Shown: positions 27,214 through 37,879 of the stretch, one piece after another | How positions within the stretch are numbered: the first letter of the stretch is position 1 | How the letters are laid out: every line of letters starts with the position of its first letter | Assembly: GCF_900103195.1 (NCBI RefSeq) | Contig: NZ_FMWU01000016.1 | Location: 106,649 to 170,648, forward strand | From: Methylobacterium sp. UNC378MF | GTDB taxonomy: Bacteria > Pseudomonadota > Alphaproteobacteria > Rhizobiales > Beijerinckiaceae | Reading direction: 5' to 3' | DNA length: 64,000 nt | The notes under the pieces: generated by a model | The model's database searches: none | Told to the model about the DNA's origin: nothing | Seen by the model: the letters and a program-made list of their open reading frames with translations, nothing else | Program-made: the position numbers and the translations under genes

Positions 27214-28368
27214 TCAGGCCGCCAGCAGCCCGTTCTCGTCCTGCGTGATCCGGCGCAAGTGGTGGGCGGTGTCGCCGAGCTGGTACTCGATCATGGCGAG
27301 CCGCTTGAAATGGTGGGCGCCGATATACTCGAGCGTCATGCCGATGCCGCCGTGGAGCTGGACCGCCTCCTGGCCGACATAGCGGCAGGCCTTGTTGATC
27401 TGCACCTTCACGGCCGACAGGGCCGCGGCCCGCGCTTTGGCATCCTGCGTGTCCACCATCATGGCGGCGTAAAGCGCCATCGAGCGGGCCTGCTCCAGCT
27501 GAATCAGCATGTCCACGGCCCGATGCTGCAGGGCCTGGAAGGAGCCGACGCTGACGCCGAACTGCTTGCGGGTCTTGAGATACTCGACCGTGAGCTTGTG
27601 GAGCGCGTCCATCGAGCCCACCGCCTCGGCGGCGAGCGCCGCGATCCCGTGCTCCACCACCCGCTCGAGGAGCGGCAGGCCGCCTTCGGGATCGCCCAGG
27701 GCTGAGTCGGCGGGGATCTGCACCTCCGAGAAGGACACTTCCGCGGCCCGGCCGCCATCCTGGGTCGGATAGGCCTCGATGGCGACGCCCGCGGCGTTGG
27801 TCGGGACGAGGAACAGGCCGATCCCGTGCGGATCGCGCCGCTCACCCGAGACCCGGGCGGAGACCACCATCGGGCCGGCCGCGTCGGCGTTGGGCACGAC
27901 GCTCTTGGCGCCGCTCAGCACGAAGCCATCGCCGCTGCGCCGGGCCGTGGTCGCCACGTCGGCGAGGTCGTAGCGGGACTGGCGCTCGGTATGGGCGAGG
28001 GTGAGGCGCAGATCGCCCGCGACGAGGCCGGGGACGAGGCGTTCCTTCTGCGTGGGGCTGCCGCCGAGGCGCAGGGCGGTGGACCCGAGCACGAGGCTCG
28101 CGAGAAGGGGTTCGACCACGAGGTTGCGGCCGACCGCCTCCATGACCAGCATGGTCTCCACCGGGCCGCCGCCGAGGCCGCCCTCCTCCTCGGAGAAGGG
28201 CAGGCCGGCGACGCCGAGTTCCGCGAAGGCTGCCCACCCCTCCGCGGGGAAGCCGAGCGGCGCCTTCAGCCGCGCCTGCCGGCTCTCCAGGGACGGGTAG
28301 AGGTCGGCGGCCAGCCGCTCGACGCTGTCGCGCAGGAGCGACTGGTCCTCGTTCAGGTCGAAATCCAT
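27214..28368 (-). CDS. Acyl-CoA dehydrogenase (first of an unlike pair)
   Basis: 384 residues. It has the three-domain ACAD fold: N-terminal helices (MDFDLNEDQSLLRDSVERLA), a middle beta domain (LTLAHTERQSRYDLADVATT), and a C-terminal FAD helical domain (YLKTRKQFGVSVGSFQALQH, then EAVQLHGGIGMTLEYIGAHH). The middle signature is atypical (AHTERQSRYD in place of the usual SEPxAGSD), and the catalytic Glu normally near the C-terminus is not evident. In steroid and side-chain degraders, adjacent unlike ACADs form alpha2-beta2 enzymes in which one partner lost catalysis; this may be that subunit. Confidence 0.88.
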   Translation of the reverse strand: MDFDLNEDQSLLRDSVERLAADLYPSLESRQARLKAPLGFPAEGWAAFAELGVAGLPFSEEEGGLGGGPVETMLVMEAVGRNLVVEPLLASLVLGSTALRLGGSPTQKERLVPGLVAGDLRLTLAHTERQSRYDLADVATTARRSGDGFVLSGAKSVVPNADAAGPMVVSARVSGERRDPHGIGLFLVPTNAAGVAIEAYPTQDGGRAAEVSFSEVQIPADSALGDPEGGLPLLERVVEHGIAALAAEAVGSMDALHKLTVEYLKTRKQFGVSVGSFQALQHRAVDMLIQLEQARSMALYAAMMVDTQDAKARAAALSAVKVQINKACRYVGQEAVQLHGGIGMTLEYIGAHHFKRLAMIEYQLGDTAHHLRRITQDENGLLAA

Positions 28369-28382
28369 GGTGGTGTCCTCTG

Positions 28383-28495
28383 CCCCCCTCTCCTCTCCCT
28401 TTGTGGGGAGGAGCCGGAGGTGGGGGGCCAGAAGGCACCGCGGCGCTCAATCCTGGGCCACCCCCACCCCTGACCCCTCCCCACAAGGGGGAGGG
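28383..28495. repeat. Palindromic intergenic repeat (CCTCTCCCTTTGTGGGGAG type)
   Basis: The left arm CCCCCCTCTCCTCTCCCTTT with TGTGGGGAGGAG and GGAGGTGGGGG is complementary to the right arm CCACCCCCACCCCTGACCCC with TCCCCACAAGGGGGAGGG. It lies in the 137-bp gap between the two acyl-CoA dehydrogenase genes, an unusual place for a hairpin inside a probable operon; it could lower downstream expression or stabilise upstream mRNA. Confidence 0.7.
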
Positions 28496-28505
28496 AAAAT
28501 GCCGC

Positions 28506-29702
<1,197 letters not shown>

Positions 29703-29704
29703 CG

Positions 29705-30889
29705 TCAGCCCCCGATCTCAAACAGGCCGGCGCAGCCCTGGCCGCCGGCGACGCACATGGTCACGACGGCGTAGCGCGCGCCGCGGCGGCGGCCCTCCAG
29801 CAGGGCGTGGCCCACAAGCCGCGCCCCTGACATGCCGAACGGGTGGCCGACCGCGATGGCGCCGCCGTTGACGTTGACTTTGTCCGGGTCGATCCCGAGC
29901 CGGTCGCGGCAATAGACCGACTGGGACGCGAAGGCCTCGTTCAGCTCCCACAGGTCGATATCGGAGACCCGCAGGCCCTGCCGCTCCAGGAGCCGCGGCA
30001 CCGCGAAGACCGGGCCGATGCCCATCTCGTCCGGCCCGCAGCCCGCCGAGGCGAAGCCCCGGAAGGTGCCGAGCGGCGTGAGGCCGCGCCGCGCCGCCTC
30101 CTCGGCCGACATCAGCACGCTGGCCGAGGCGCCGTCCGAGAGCTGGCTGGCATTGCCCGCCGTGATGAAGGCCCCCTCCCCGCGCACGGGCTTGAGCTTG
30201 GCGAGGCCCTCGAGGGTCGTGTCGGGCCGGTTGCCCTCGTCCTTGGAAAGCCGGGTCTCGACCTCCCGGGTCTCGCCGGTGGCCTTGTCGGTCACCGCCA
30301 TGACGGCGCTCATCGGGACGATCTCGTCGTCGAACAGCCCGCGTCCTTGCGCGTCCGCCGTGCGGCGCTGGCTCTCAAGAGCAAAGAGATCCTGGGCCTC
30401 CCGGGAGATGCCGTAGCGTTCCGCCACGATGTCGGCGGTCTCGATCATCGGCATGTAGATCGCCGGCAGGTGCGCCTCCAGCCAAGCGTTGCGGGTCAGC
30501 TCCCGCTGGACCTTCGGCTGGACGAGGCTGATCGACTCGACGCCGCCCGCCACCGCCACCGGCACGCCGTCGAGGATGATCCGCCGGGCCGCGCTGGCGA
30601 TCGCCTCCAGGCCCGAGGCGCAGAAGCGCGAGACGGTGACGCCCGCCGACTCGACCGGGATCCCCGCCACCAGGGCCGCGTGCCGGGCGACGTTGCCGCC
30701 GGTGGCGTTCTCCGGATAGCCGCAGCCGAGCACCACCTCCTCGACCGCCTCCGGCTCCAGGCGGGCCCGGTCCAGGGCGCTCCGGATCGCGTGGGCGGCG
30801 AGGTCGGCGCCGCGGGTGAGGTTCAGGGCGCCGCGATGCGCCTTGCCGATGGGCGTGCGGGCGGTCGCGACGATCACCGCGTCGGTCAT
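29705..30889 (-). CDS. Acetyl-CoA C-acyltransferase (thiolase)
   Basis: 394 residues. The nucleophilic Cys is in [19 protein letters not shown] near residue 90. The C-terminal His and second Cys are in [18 protein letters not shown] and [25 protein letters not shown] is present. It carries out the last step of beta-oxidation, releasing acetyl-CoA (or propionyl-CoA) from a 3-ketoacyl-CoA. It lies 14 bp after the multifunctional fadB-like gene. Confidence 0.94.
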   Translation of the reverse strand: MTDAVIVATARTPIGKAHRGALNLTRGADLAAHAIRSALDRARLEPEAVEEVVLGCGYPENATGGNVARHAALVAGIPVESAGVTVSRFCASGLEAIASAARRIILDGVPVAVAGGVESISLVQPKVQRELTRNAWLEAHLPAIYMPMIETADIVAERYGISREAQDLFALESQRRTADAQGRGLFDDEIVPMSAVMAVTDKATGETREVETRLSKDEGNRPDTTLEGLAKLKPVRGEGAFITAGNASQLSDGASASVLMSAEEAARRGLTPLGTFRGFASAGCGPDEMGIGPVFAVPRLLERQGLRVSDIDLWELNEAFASQSVYCRDRLGIDPDKVNVNGGAIAVGHPFGMSGARLVGHALLEGRRRGARYAVVTMCVAGGQGCAGLFEIGG

Positions 30890-30903
30890 GATCTCTCTCC
30901 CGC

Positions 30904-32973
30904 TCAGGCGTACTTCAGGCCGGCGAAGCTGCCGCCCTCGGCGGCGAGGCGCTTCAGGAGCGGCGCCGGCTCCTGGCTGTCGTCGCCGGTCTCCGCGGCG
31001 AAGCGCGACAGCGCCTCCGCGATCGTCCTCAGCCCGACCGTGTCGGCCCAGTGCATCGGCCCGCCGCGCCAGGCCGGCCAGTTGTAGCCGTTAATCCAGA
31101 TCGTATCGATGTCGCCGGGCCGGGCCGCGATCCGCTCTTCCAGGATCCGCGCGCCCTCGTTGACCATCGGGTACATCAGCCGCGCGACGATCTCGTCGGC
31201 CGTGAAGCTTCGGCGCGCGACGCCGTGCTCGGCGGCGACCCGCGCGATCAGCGCCTCCACCTCCGGGTCGCGCGTGCCGGTGCGGGCGCCGTCCGGGTAG
31301 AGGTAGAAGCCGCGGCCGGTCTTCTGGCCGAAGCGTCCCTGCTCGGCGAGCGAGTCCGCGACCGGCGCCCGACCGCCGAAATCCTTGCGCGAGCGCCAAC
31401 CGATATCGAGCCCCGCCAAATCGGCCATGGCGAAGGGGCCCATCCGGAAGCCGAAGCCGGTGACCGCCGCGTCGACCTCGTGGGGCAGCGCCCCCTCGAG
31501 CAGCAGCCGCTCGCCGGCCCGGCTGCGGCGCTCCAGCATCCGGTTGCCGACGAAGCCGAAGCAGACGCCGACCGTCACCGGCAGCTTGTTGAGGCGCTTG
31601 CCGAGATCGAGGGCTGTGGCGAGCACGTCCGGGGCGGTCTTCTCGGCGCGGACCACCTCGACGAGGCGCATGACGTTGGCCGGGCTGAAGAAGTGCAGGC
31701 CGAGCACGTCCTGCGGGCGGCCCGTCATCGCCGCGATGGCGTTCACGTCGAGGTAGGAGGTGTTGGTCGCCAGGATCGCGCCGGGCTTGGCGATGGAATC
31801 GAGCTTCGAGAAGATCTCGCGCTTGACGCCCATATCCTCGAACGCCGCCTCGACGATGATGTCGGCTTCCTTGGCGTGTTCCAGACCGATCGCGCTGCTG
31901 ATCCGGCCGATCCGCTCGTCGCGATGGGCCTCGGTAATCGAGCCGCGCTTGGCCGAGCCGGCGTAGAGCCCCTTCACCCGATCGAGGCCGCGCGCCAGGG
32001 CGCCCTCCTCCGTCTCGATCACCGTCACGGGGATCCCGGCATTGGCGAAGCACATCGCGATACCGCCGCCCATCGTGCCGGCGCCGATCACCGCCGCGGT
32101 CTTGATGGTGCGGCGGGGCGTGTCCTTCGGCAGGCCGGGCACCCGGGCGGCCTCGCGCTCGGCGAAGAAGGCGTAGCGCAAGGCCTTGGAGCGCGGATCC
32201 TCCACCAGGGCGCGGAACTCGGCCCGCTCCACCGCCACCGCGGCGTCGAAATCCTGCTCCAGGCCGGCGCGCACCGCCCGCGCCAGGGCGTGGACGTTGG
32301 TGGCCTCGGGATCGCGCTTCACCGCCTCGGCGGCCTGCGCCTCGAACCGCTCGCGGGCCTCCGGGGTCAGCGCGTCGGACCGGTCGCGGGCCCGCGGCAG
32401 GGTGCCCGCATCGGCGAGTTCCAGGGCGCGGGTCCGGGCCTCGGCCACGAGGTCGCCGAGCACCACGGCATCCACGATGCCCAGCGACGCTGCCTTTTCG
32501 GCGGAGACCGGCTCACCGGTGAGCATCATTGCGAAGGCGACGTCGGGTCCGATCAGGCGCGGCAGGCGCTGCGTGCCGCCCGCCCCCGGGATGATTCCGA
32601 GCTTGATCTCCGGCAGGCCGATCTTGGCGGACGGCGCTGCGACCCGGCCGTGGCAGGCCATCGCCAGTTCAAGGCCGCCGCCGAGCGCCGCGCCGCCGAT
32701 GGCCGCCACGACGGGCTTCGGGCTCGCGTCGAGGCGGTCTAGCACGTCGGGCAGGCTCGGCGGATGCTGCGGCTTGCCGAACTCGCCGATGTCGGCGCCG
32801 CCGATGAAGACCTTGCCCTCGGCCGCTACCACGATTGCGCGGACCGATTCGTCCGCGATGGCCGCCGTCAGGGCGTCGTCGAGGGCCGCTCGCAGCGCGG
32901 CGCCCAGCGCGTTGACCGGCGGGTTGGCGAGCGTGAGCACGGCCACACCACCGTCGACCTCCTGACGAACCAC
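30904..32973 (-). CDS. Fused enoyl-CoA hydratase / 3-hydroxyacyl-CoA dehydrogenase
   Basis: 689 residues from GTG 32973, with GGGAG six bases upstream. Residues 1-190 are a crotonase domain: [13 protein letters not shown] and [20 protein letters not shown] (catalytic Glu residues), [15 protein letters not shown] (oxyanion hole). From about 295 the NAD-binding domain starts with [20 protein letters not shown], followed by [17 protein letters not shown] (catalytic His) and duplicated C-terminal helical domains. It does steps 2 and 3 of beta-oxidation. First gene of the leftward operon; a palindromic operator sits 17 bp before its start. Confidence 0.94.
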   Translation of the reverse strand: MVRQEVDGGVAVLTLANPPVNALGAALRAALDDALTAAIADESVRAIVVAAEGKVFIGGADIGEFGKPQHPPSLPDVLDRLDASPKPVVAAIGGAALGGGLELAMACHGRVAAPSAKIGLPEIKLGIIPGAGGTQRLPRLIGPDVAFAMMLTGEPVSAEKAASLGIVDAVVLGDLVAEARTRALELADAGTLPRARDRSDALTPEARERFEAQAAEAVKRDPEATNVHALARAVRAGLEQDFDAAVAVERAEFRALVEDPRSKALRYAFFAEREAARVPGLPKDTPRRTIKTAAVIGAGTMGGGIAMCFANAGIPVTVIETEEGALARGLDRVKGLYAGSAKRGSITEAHRDERIGRISSAIGLEHAKEADIIVEAAFEDMGVKREIFSKLDSIAKPGAILATNTSYLDVNAIAAMTGRPQDVLGLHFFSPANVMRLVEVVRAEKTAPDVLATALDLGKRLNKLPVTVGVCFGFVGNRMLERRSRAGERLLLEGALPHEVDAAVTGFGFRMGPFAMADLAGLDIGWRSRKDFGGRAPVADSLAEQGRFGQKTGRGFYLYPDGARTGTRDPEVEALIARVAAEHGVARRSFTADEIVARLMYPMVNEGARILEERIAARPGDIDTIWINGYNWPAWRGGPMHWADTVGLRTIAEALSRFAAETGDDSQEPAPLLKRLAAEGGSFAGLKYA

Positions 32974-32989
32974 TCAGAACTCCCTTGTA

Positions 32990-33004
32990 TTCTGCACTGC
33001 AGAA
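32990..33004. promoter_or_regulatory. Operator copy 1: TTCTGCA-C-TGCAGAA
   Basis: A perfect palindrome with 7-bp arms, 17-31 bases upstream of the fadB-like start and next to its ribosome binding site, a position suited to repression. An identical copy lies at 33093-33107. The IclR regulator encoded in the same island (35057-35884) is the likeliest binder, because IclR proteins often use about 15-bp palindromes; inference only. Confidence 0.6.
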
Positions 33005-33092
33005 CAAGTGTCTGCACGTTGGTGGAATGGTGGTCTGCCTGCGAGGCATCGTCAAGGACGGATCGGGACCGCTGTCGGTCTCGACGTTTTGG

Positions 33093-33107
33093 TTCTGCAC
33101 TGCAGAA
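33093..33107. promoter_or_regulatory. Operator copy 2: TTCTGCA-C-TGCAGAA
   Basis: Identical in all 15 bases to copy 1, with centres 103 bp apart (near ten helical turns), so both sites could be bridged by one regulator through a DNA loop. It is the copy nearer the rightward genes, about 200 bp before the monooxygenase start; ATTTTGTCTTGAG follows it. Confidence 0.6.
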
Positions 33108-33309
33108 TCATTTTGTCTTGAGCGTTTGACCGGCGCCCCTGGGCCGTGCCATCAAAACGGCCCCGGGCAAGGCTCGGCCGCGGTCGCCGCCGGGGCATCA
33201 TAGGCCGGACCGCCTTCAGGCGGGGGAGGATCACGGTGCGCGGCATCGATCGGGGCCAGCGGCTCGGGAGCGCCTGTCCGGCGCAGGGCCAAGCGGCGGG
33301 GAGCGCGCA

Positions 33310-34326
33310 GTGAGCGACGGTCCCGAACGGATCTCGGGCGGGCGCCTGCCCGAGGCTCTGCGCGGCCGGCTCGCCCTGCCGGTGATCTGCGCGCCGATGT
33401 TCATCGTCTCCGGGCCGGAGCTGGTGATCGCCCAATGCCTTGCCGGTGTGGTCGGCTCGTTTCCGGCGCTGAACGCACGGCCGGCCGACCTGCTGGACCA
33501 GTGGCTCACCCGGATCACCCGCACACTGGCCGAGGCCCGGGCGGCGGATCCCGCGCGAAAGATCGCGCCCTTCGCGGTGAACCAGATCGTCCACGCCTCC
33601 AACGACCGGCTGGCGCAGGATGTCGAGGCCTGCGTCCGGCACCAAGTGCCGATCATCATCACCTCGCTGCGGGCGCCGGACGCGGTGATCCGCCCGGTCC
33701 ACGCCTATGGCGGCGTCGTGTTCCACGACGTCACCACCGTGCGCCACGCCGAGAAGGCCCTGGAGGCGGGGGTCGACGGGCTGATCCTGGTCTGTGCCGG
33801 CGCGGGCGGGCATGCGGGGACCCTGAGCCCCTTCGCCCTCGTCGGCGAGATCCGGCGGTTCTACGACGGGCCGCTGATCCTGTCGGGGGCGATCACCTCA
33901 GGCTCGGCGATCCTGGCGGCCCAGGCCATGGGCGCCGACCTCGCCTATATGGGCACCCGGTTCATCGCCACCCGTGAGGCAAACGCAGTTCCCGCCTACA
34001 AGGACATGATCGCCGGCAGCGCGGCGGCCGACATCGTCTACACCCCCTACTTCACGGGCGTCCCAGGCAACTACCTGACGCCCAGCATCCGCGCCGCCGG
34101 GCTCGATCCCGACGCGCTGCCCGTCCGCGACAAGACCGCGATGAACTTCGGCAGCGCCAGCGTGAAGGCGTGGCGGGACGTCTGGGGCGCTGGTCAGGGG
34201 GTCGGCACCATCGCGGATGCGCCTGCCACTGCTGACCTCGTGGCCCGGCTCGCCCGGGAATACGCGGCGGCGCGGGCGCGGATCGCCGGCCTGTCGGCGG
34301 ATTACGCCTGCGAGACCGCCCGGTGA
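33310..34326 (+). CDS. Nitronate monooxygenase-family flavoprotein
   Basis: 338 residues from GTG 33310. A TIM-barrel FMN protein: LALPVICAPMFIVSGPELVI at the N-terminus, PFAVNQIVHASNDRL, GLILVCAGAGGHAGTLSPFA (conserved GGHxG loop), LILSGAITSGSAILAA, and AMGADLAYMGTRFIATREA. This subgroup is often encoded beside acyl-CoA genes in actinobacteria and proteobacteria, where the real substrate may be a CoA ester rather than a nitronate; that role is inferred. Its stop overlaps the enoyl-CoA hydratase GTG start. Confidence 0.88.
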   Translation: MSDGPERISGGRLPEALRGRLALPVICAPMFIVSGPELVIAQCLAGVVGSFPALNARPADLLDQWLTRITRTLAEARAADPARKIAPFAVNQIVHASNDRLAQDVEACVRHQVPIIITSLRAPDAVIRPVHAYGGVVFHDVTTVRHAEKALEAGVDGLILVCAGAGGHAGTLSPFALVGEIRRFYDGPLILSGAITSGSAILAAQAMGADLAYMGTRFIATREANAVPAYKDMIAGSAAADIVYTPYFTGVPGNYLTPSIRAAGLDPDALPVRDKTAMNFGSASVKAWRDVWGAGQGVGTIADAPATADLVARLAREYAAARARIAGLSADYACETAR

Positions 34327-35060
34327 GCATCCGCGTCGCTGATCCGGAGCCCGGGATCCGGCTCGTCACCATCGACCGGCTGGAGCGGCGCAACGCCCTC
34401 GACCGGGTGACCTATGCGAGCCTGACCGCCGCCTTCGAGACGGCGGGCCGAGACGCGAGCGTGCGCGCCCTGGTGCTCACCGGCGCGGGCGAGTGCTTCA
34501 CCGCCGGCAACGACCTTAAGGATTTCCAGGATGTCGAGACCGGCGGCGCCAGCCCCGGCCTGACCTTCCTCAGGACCCTGCGCGCCTGCCCGATTCCGGT
34601 CGTGGCGGCCGTGGAGGGCCACGCGGTCGGCATCGGCACGACGCTGCTGCTCCACTGCGACCTCGCCTATGCGGGTGGTGGCGCCCGGTTCCGCCTGCCC
34701 TTCACGGCTTTGGGTCTCAGCCCGGAGGGCGGATCGAGCTACCTGCTGCCCCTGGTGGCGGGCGCGAAGCGCGCAGCCGAGTTGCTGATGCTCGGAGAAC
34801 CCTTCACGGCGGAGGAGGCGGCCGCGGCCGGCCTCGTCAACGCCGCCGTCCCGGCGGGGACAGCACTGGAGACCGCGCTCGCCAAGGCGCGCGCGCTCGC
34901 CGCCCTGCCCCGGATCTCGATCGCCGCCACCAAGCAGGCCCTCCGGCGCGGCTACGACGACAGCGTCGCCCGCGCCCTCGACGCGGAGGCGGAGGTCTTC
35001 CACGCGCTCCGCCGCGGCCCGGAGGCGCAGGCGGCCTTCGCCGCGTTCCTGCGCCGATGA
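34323..35060 (+). CDS. Enoyl-CoA hydratase/isomerase (crotonase family)
   Basis: 245 residues from GTG 34323 (4-base overlap with the gene before). Crotonase marks are RLERRNALDRVTYASLTAAF, FTAGNDLKDFQ (oxyanion hole), AVEGHAVGIGTTLLLHCDLA, and FRLPFTALGLSPEGGSSYLL, which keeps the distal Glu but has Phe-Thr in place of the first catalytic Glu. It is therefore likely an isomerase or atypical hydratase. Its stop overlaps the IclR start (ATGA). Confidence 0.9.
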   Translation: MSIRVADPEPGIRLVTIDRLERRNALDRVTYASLTAAFETAGRDASVRALVLTGAGECFTAGNDLKDFQDVETGGASPGLTFLRTLRACPIPVVAAVEGHAVGIGTTLLLHCDLAYAGGGARFRLPFTALGLSPEGGSSYLLPLVAGAKRAAELLMLGEPFTAEEAAAAGLVNAAVPAGTALETALAKARALAALPRISIAATKQALRRGYDDSVARALDAEAEVFHALRRGPEAQAAFAAFLRR

Positions 35061-35884
35061 GCGCGCGGATGGAGACGGACGCGACCCTTCTGGCCGAGCT
35101 CGACGCTGCCGGGTCCGGCGCGAAGGAGGACCGCCACTTCGTCACGGCGCTGGCCCGGGGCCTGTCGGTGCTGGCCTGTTTCGGGCCAGGGCGCACGAGC
35201 CTCGCCAACCACGACATCGCGGAGGCCTGCGGGCTGCCGCGCTCCACCGTGTCGCGGCTCACGTACACGCTGACCAAGCTCGGCTACCTGCAGCACATGC
35301 CCGAACTCGGCCGCTACCGGCTCGGCACCGCCACCATCGCGCTCAGCTCGGCCGCTCTGGGGGGACTCGACGTCCGCGCCATCGCCCGGCCGGCGCTGCG
35401 CGCCGTCGCGGAGGCGGCCAACGCCTCTGTGGGACTCGGGGTGCGCGACCGGCTCAGCATGCGCTACGTCGACTGCCAGCGCGGCCCGGCGGCGATCTCG
35501 CTCAACTTGGATACCGGCTCGCGCATCTCGCTGGCCCGCAGCGCCATGGGCCGCGCCTACGTGGCGGTCTGCCCGGACCGGGAGCGCGCGGGCATCTACG
35601 AAGATCTGAAGGCGCTGGATCCCGTGGCCTGGCCCGCGCTGCGCGCAGGCCTCGACCGGGCGGTGGAGGAGCACCGGGAACTCGGCTGCTGCACCTCATT
35701 CGGCGAGTGGCAGGAGACGGTCTGCGCCATCGCGGTGGGATTCCATCCCGGCGGCGGCCTGCCGCTCATGTCGGTCAATTGCGGCGCCCCCGCCGTCATC
35801 ACCGACGCGCGCTTCCTCATGGAGGTAGCGCGTCCCAAGCTCATCGAAGCCGTCCGCAGTCTCGACGGCGTGATGGGAGCCTGA
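35057..35884 (+). CDS. IclR-family transcriptional regulator
   Basis: 275 residues. The N-terminal winged HTH is at about 28-90 (FVTALARGLSVLACFGPGR, then LANHDIAEACGLPRSTVSRL). The IclR effector-binding domain starts near 105 (LDVRAIARPALRAVAEAANA) and runs to the end. It is embedded in the acyl-CoA island between the hydratase and CoA-transferase genes, with overlapping start, and is the natural candidate for binding the twin palindromes at 32990 and 33093. The effector is probably a pathway acid or CoA ester. Confidence 0.92.
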   Translation: MSARMETDATLLAELDAAGSGAKEDRHFVTALARGLSVLACFGPGRTSLANHDIAEACGLPRSTVSRLTYTLTKLGYLQHMPELGRYRLGTATIALSSAALGGLDVRAIARPALRAVAEAANASVGLGVRDRLSMRYVDCQRGPAAISLNLDTGSRISLARSAMGRAYVAVCPDRERAGIYEDLKALDPVAWPALRAGLDRAVEEHRELGCCTSFGEWQETVCAIAVGFHPGGGLPLMSVNCGAPAVITDARFLMEVARPKLIEAVRSLDGVMGA

Positions 35885-35896
35885 GGACCTTTCGCG

Positions 35897-37093
35897 ATGG
35901 ATGCCGTTGCCGACCTGCCCCTGTCCGGGATCCGCGTCCTCGATCTGTCCCGGGTGCTCGCCGGGCCCTGGTGCGCGCAGGTGCTGGGCGATCTCGGCGC
36001 CGACGTGATCAAGGTCGAACACCCGGAGCGCGGCGACGACACCCGCGACTGGGGCGTGCCGACGAGCCCCGGCAACACCTCGTATTTCGACAGCGTGAAC
36101 CGCAACAAGCGCTCGATCGGCGTCGACCTCGCCACGCCGGAGGGGCTGGCGATCGTGAGGGCTCTGGCCCGCGACAGCGACGTGCTGGTCCAGAACTTCA
36201 AGACCGGCGGGGCCGAGAAGCTCGGTCTCGGCTACGCGGCGCTCGCGGCGGAGAATCCCGGCCTGATCTACTGCTCGATTGCCGGCTACAGCTCGGACGG
36301 CTCGGAGGCCGGCCGGCCCGGCTACGACCTCGTGGTCCAGGGCGAATCCGGCGTGATGGCCCTCAACGGCGAGGCCGGAGGACCGCCGCTCAAGTTCGGG
36401 GTCGCGGCGGTCGACCTGTTCACCGGCCAGTTCGCCGCCCAGGCCGTGCTGGCGGCCCTGTACCAGCGGGAGCGGACCGGGCGCGGCCGGACGGTCGACC
36501 TCGCCCTGTTCGATTGCGGGGTGGCGCTGACCTCCTATTACGGCCTGGAGGCGCTCGCCCGGGGGATCGATCCGCCCCGCTACGGCAACGCCCATCCGTC
36601 GATCGTGCCCTACGGCGTGTTCGAGGCCGGCGACGGGCCGGTGGTGATCACGGTCGGCAACAACGGGCAGTACCGCCGCTTCTGCGAGCAGGTGCTGGAG
36701 CGTCCGGACTGGGTCGCCGATCCGCGCTTCGCCACCAACCTCGACCGGTCGCGCAACCGCGCCGCCTTCATCCCGGTCCTGGAGGCCGAACTCGCCAAGT
36801 GGGAACGGGCGCCGCTGATCGCGCGGCTCAGGGCCGCGGGCATCCCCTGCGGCGAGGTGATGGGCCTGCGCGAGGCGCTCACCTGTGACCGCGCCCGGGA
36901 GGCCGGGCTGGTGGTCGCGGCGCCCGAGAACGCCCACGTCCTCGCCCCGCCCTACCGGCTCGACGGCCGCCGGCTGCCGGTGCGGCGCATGCCGCCGGGC
37001 CTCGGGGATTCGAGCGCCGAGATCCTGGCGGAACAGCTGGAGTATCCGCAAGACGCGCGCGACGCGCTGCGGGCCAAGGGTGTGGTCCGGTAG
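35897..37093 (+). CDS. CaiB/BaiF family CoA-transferase (family III)
   Basis: 398 residues from ATG 35897, with AGGA ahead. Motifs are IRVLDLSRVLAGPWCAQVLG, GADVIKVEHPERGDDTR, NRNKRSIGVDLATPEG, VLVQNFKTGGAEKLGLGY, and GYDLVVQGESGVM with the catalytic Asp. Family III enzymes pass CoA between carboxylates by a Ping-Pong-like route. Here it would activate the acid that the island degrades, or recycle CoA from a product. Last gene of the rightward set. Confidence 0.93.
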   Translation: MDAVADLPLSGIRVLDLSRVLAGPWCAQVLGDLGADVIKVEHPERGDDTRDWGVPTSPGNTSYFDSVNRNKRSIGVDLATPEGLAIVRALARDSDVLVQNFKTGGAEKLGLGYAALAAENPGLIYCSIAGYSSDGSEAGRPGYDLVVQGESGVMALNGEAGGPPLKFGVAAVDLFTGQFAAQAVLAALYQRERTGRGRTVDLALFDCGVALTSYYGLEALARGIDPPRYGNAHPSIVPYGVFEAGDGPVVITVGNNGQYRRFCEQVLERPDWVADPRFATNLDRSRNRAAFIPVLEAELAKWERAPLIARLRAAGIPCGEVMGLREALTCDRAREAGLVVAAPENAHVLAPPYRLDGRRLPVRRMPPGLGDSSAEILAEQLEYPQDARDALRAKGVVR

Positions 37094-37172
37094 GAAGGCC
37101 CCGGCCGGTCGTGTCCTGGACGGCGTCGGCGCGCTTCAAGGTCGGCCATCGTCCGGGCGGTCGAGGGGTGGA

Positions 37173-37550
37173 TTAGCGCAGCACGCCTTCGGCGAGGGCC
37201 CGCTGGATGCCCCGGACATCCGCACCCCTTTTCAAGGTTCGCTGGATCGGCTCCGCCGCGCCCGAGACCCAGATCTTCAACTCGGCGTCGAGGTCGAACG
37301 TGCCGGCGGTCTCGACCGAGAAGCGCACGATCGCGCGGTACGGCACCGACAGGAACGTGACCTTGCTGCCGGTCACACCCTGGACGTCGATCAGGATCAC
37401 GCGGCGCTCGGTGAATACGAACACGTCCCGGATGATCCTGAAGGCGAGCCGCGCCGTCTCGCCCTCGATCAGGATACCTTCGAGCCGTCGCTCGAGCGAG
37501 GCCGCGTCGACGGCCGAGCCGTGTCCGAGCAATCCGTCCAGCAGGCCCAT
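37173..37550 (-). CDS. Bacterial PH-domain (bPH_1) protein
   Basis: 125 residues from ATG 37550. After MGLLDGLLGHGSAVDAASLE, the stretch LIEGETARLAFRIIRDVFVF TERRVILIDVQ, VTFLSVPYRAIVRFSVETAG and DAELKIWVSG is the seven-strand core of PF08000 (the stretch is continuous). A C-terminal helix follows (RGIQRALAEGVL). Single bPH proteins of this size are widespread and of unknown function. Confidence 0.8.
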   Translation of the reverse strand: MGLLDGLLGHGSAVDAASLERRLEGILIEGETARLAFRIIRDVFVFTERRVILIDVQGVTGSKVTFLSVPYRAIVRFSVETAGTFDLDAELKIWVSGAAEPIQRTLKRGADVRGIQRALAEGVLR

Positions 37551-37879
37551 GGGCGACAATCTCGTCTTGTTCCGCGTCGACGCGGAGCATGCCGCCTCGC
37601 CGTGGGTGCGGCAACGCGGGCCGGGCTGACCATGAAGCGCCCTGCGACCGGCCGGGATTAGCGCGCATCCTCATTGGCGTCCCTGACCCGTGCGCAGATC
37701 CGCCTTCGGGAGAGGCCGCGCCAAACGTCGGCCTCCAGGACTGGCCCACCACAAGCTTTCGTGATCATCGCCCACCGGGAATCGGGCAAGAGGTGCTATT
37801 CCCAGTGGCGATTATATACAATCTGTAAAAACCGTCCGTGTGCGGCCCTCCGATCGGACCCTTGGGGTCGAGACTGCCG
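37551..37879 (+). other. Gap upstream of the AraC-family gene
   Basis: 329 bases with no credible gene. GC content falls towards the right end, and GATTATATACAATCTGTAAA at about 37810-37829 looks like the -10 region of the AraC-family promoter. Nothing else stands out. Confidence 0.45.
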
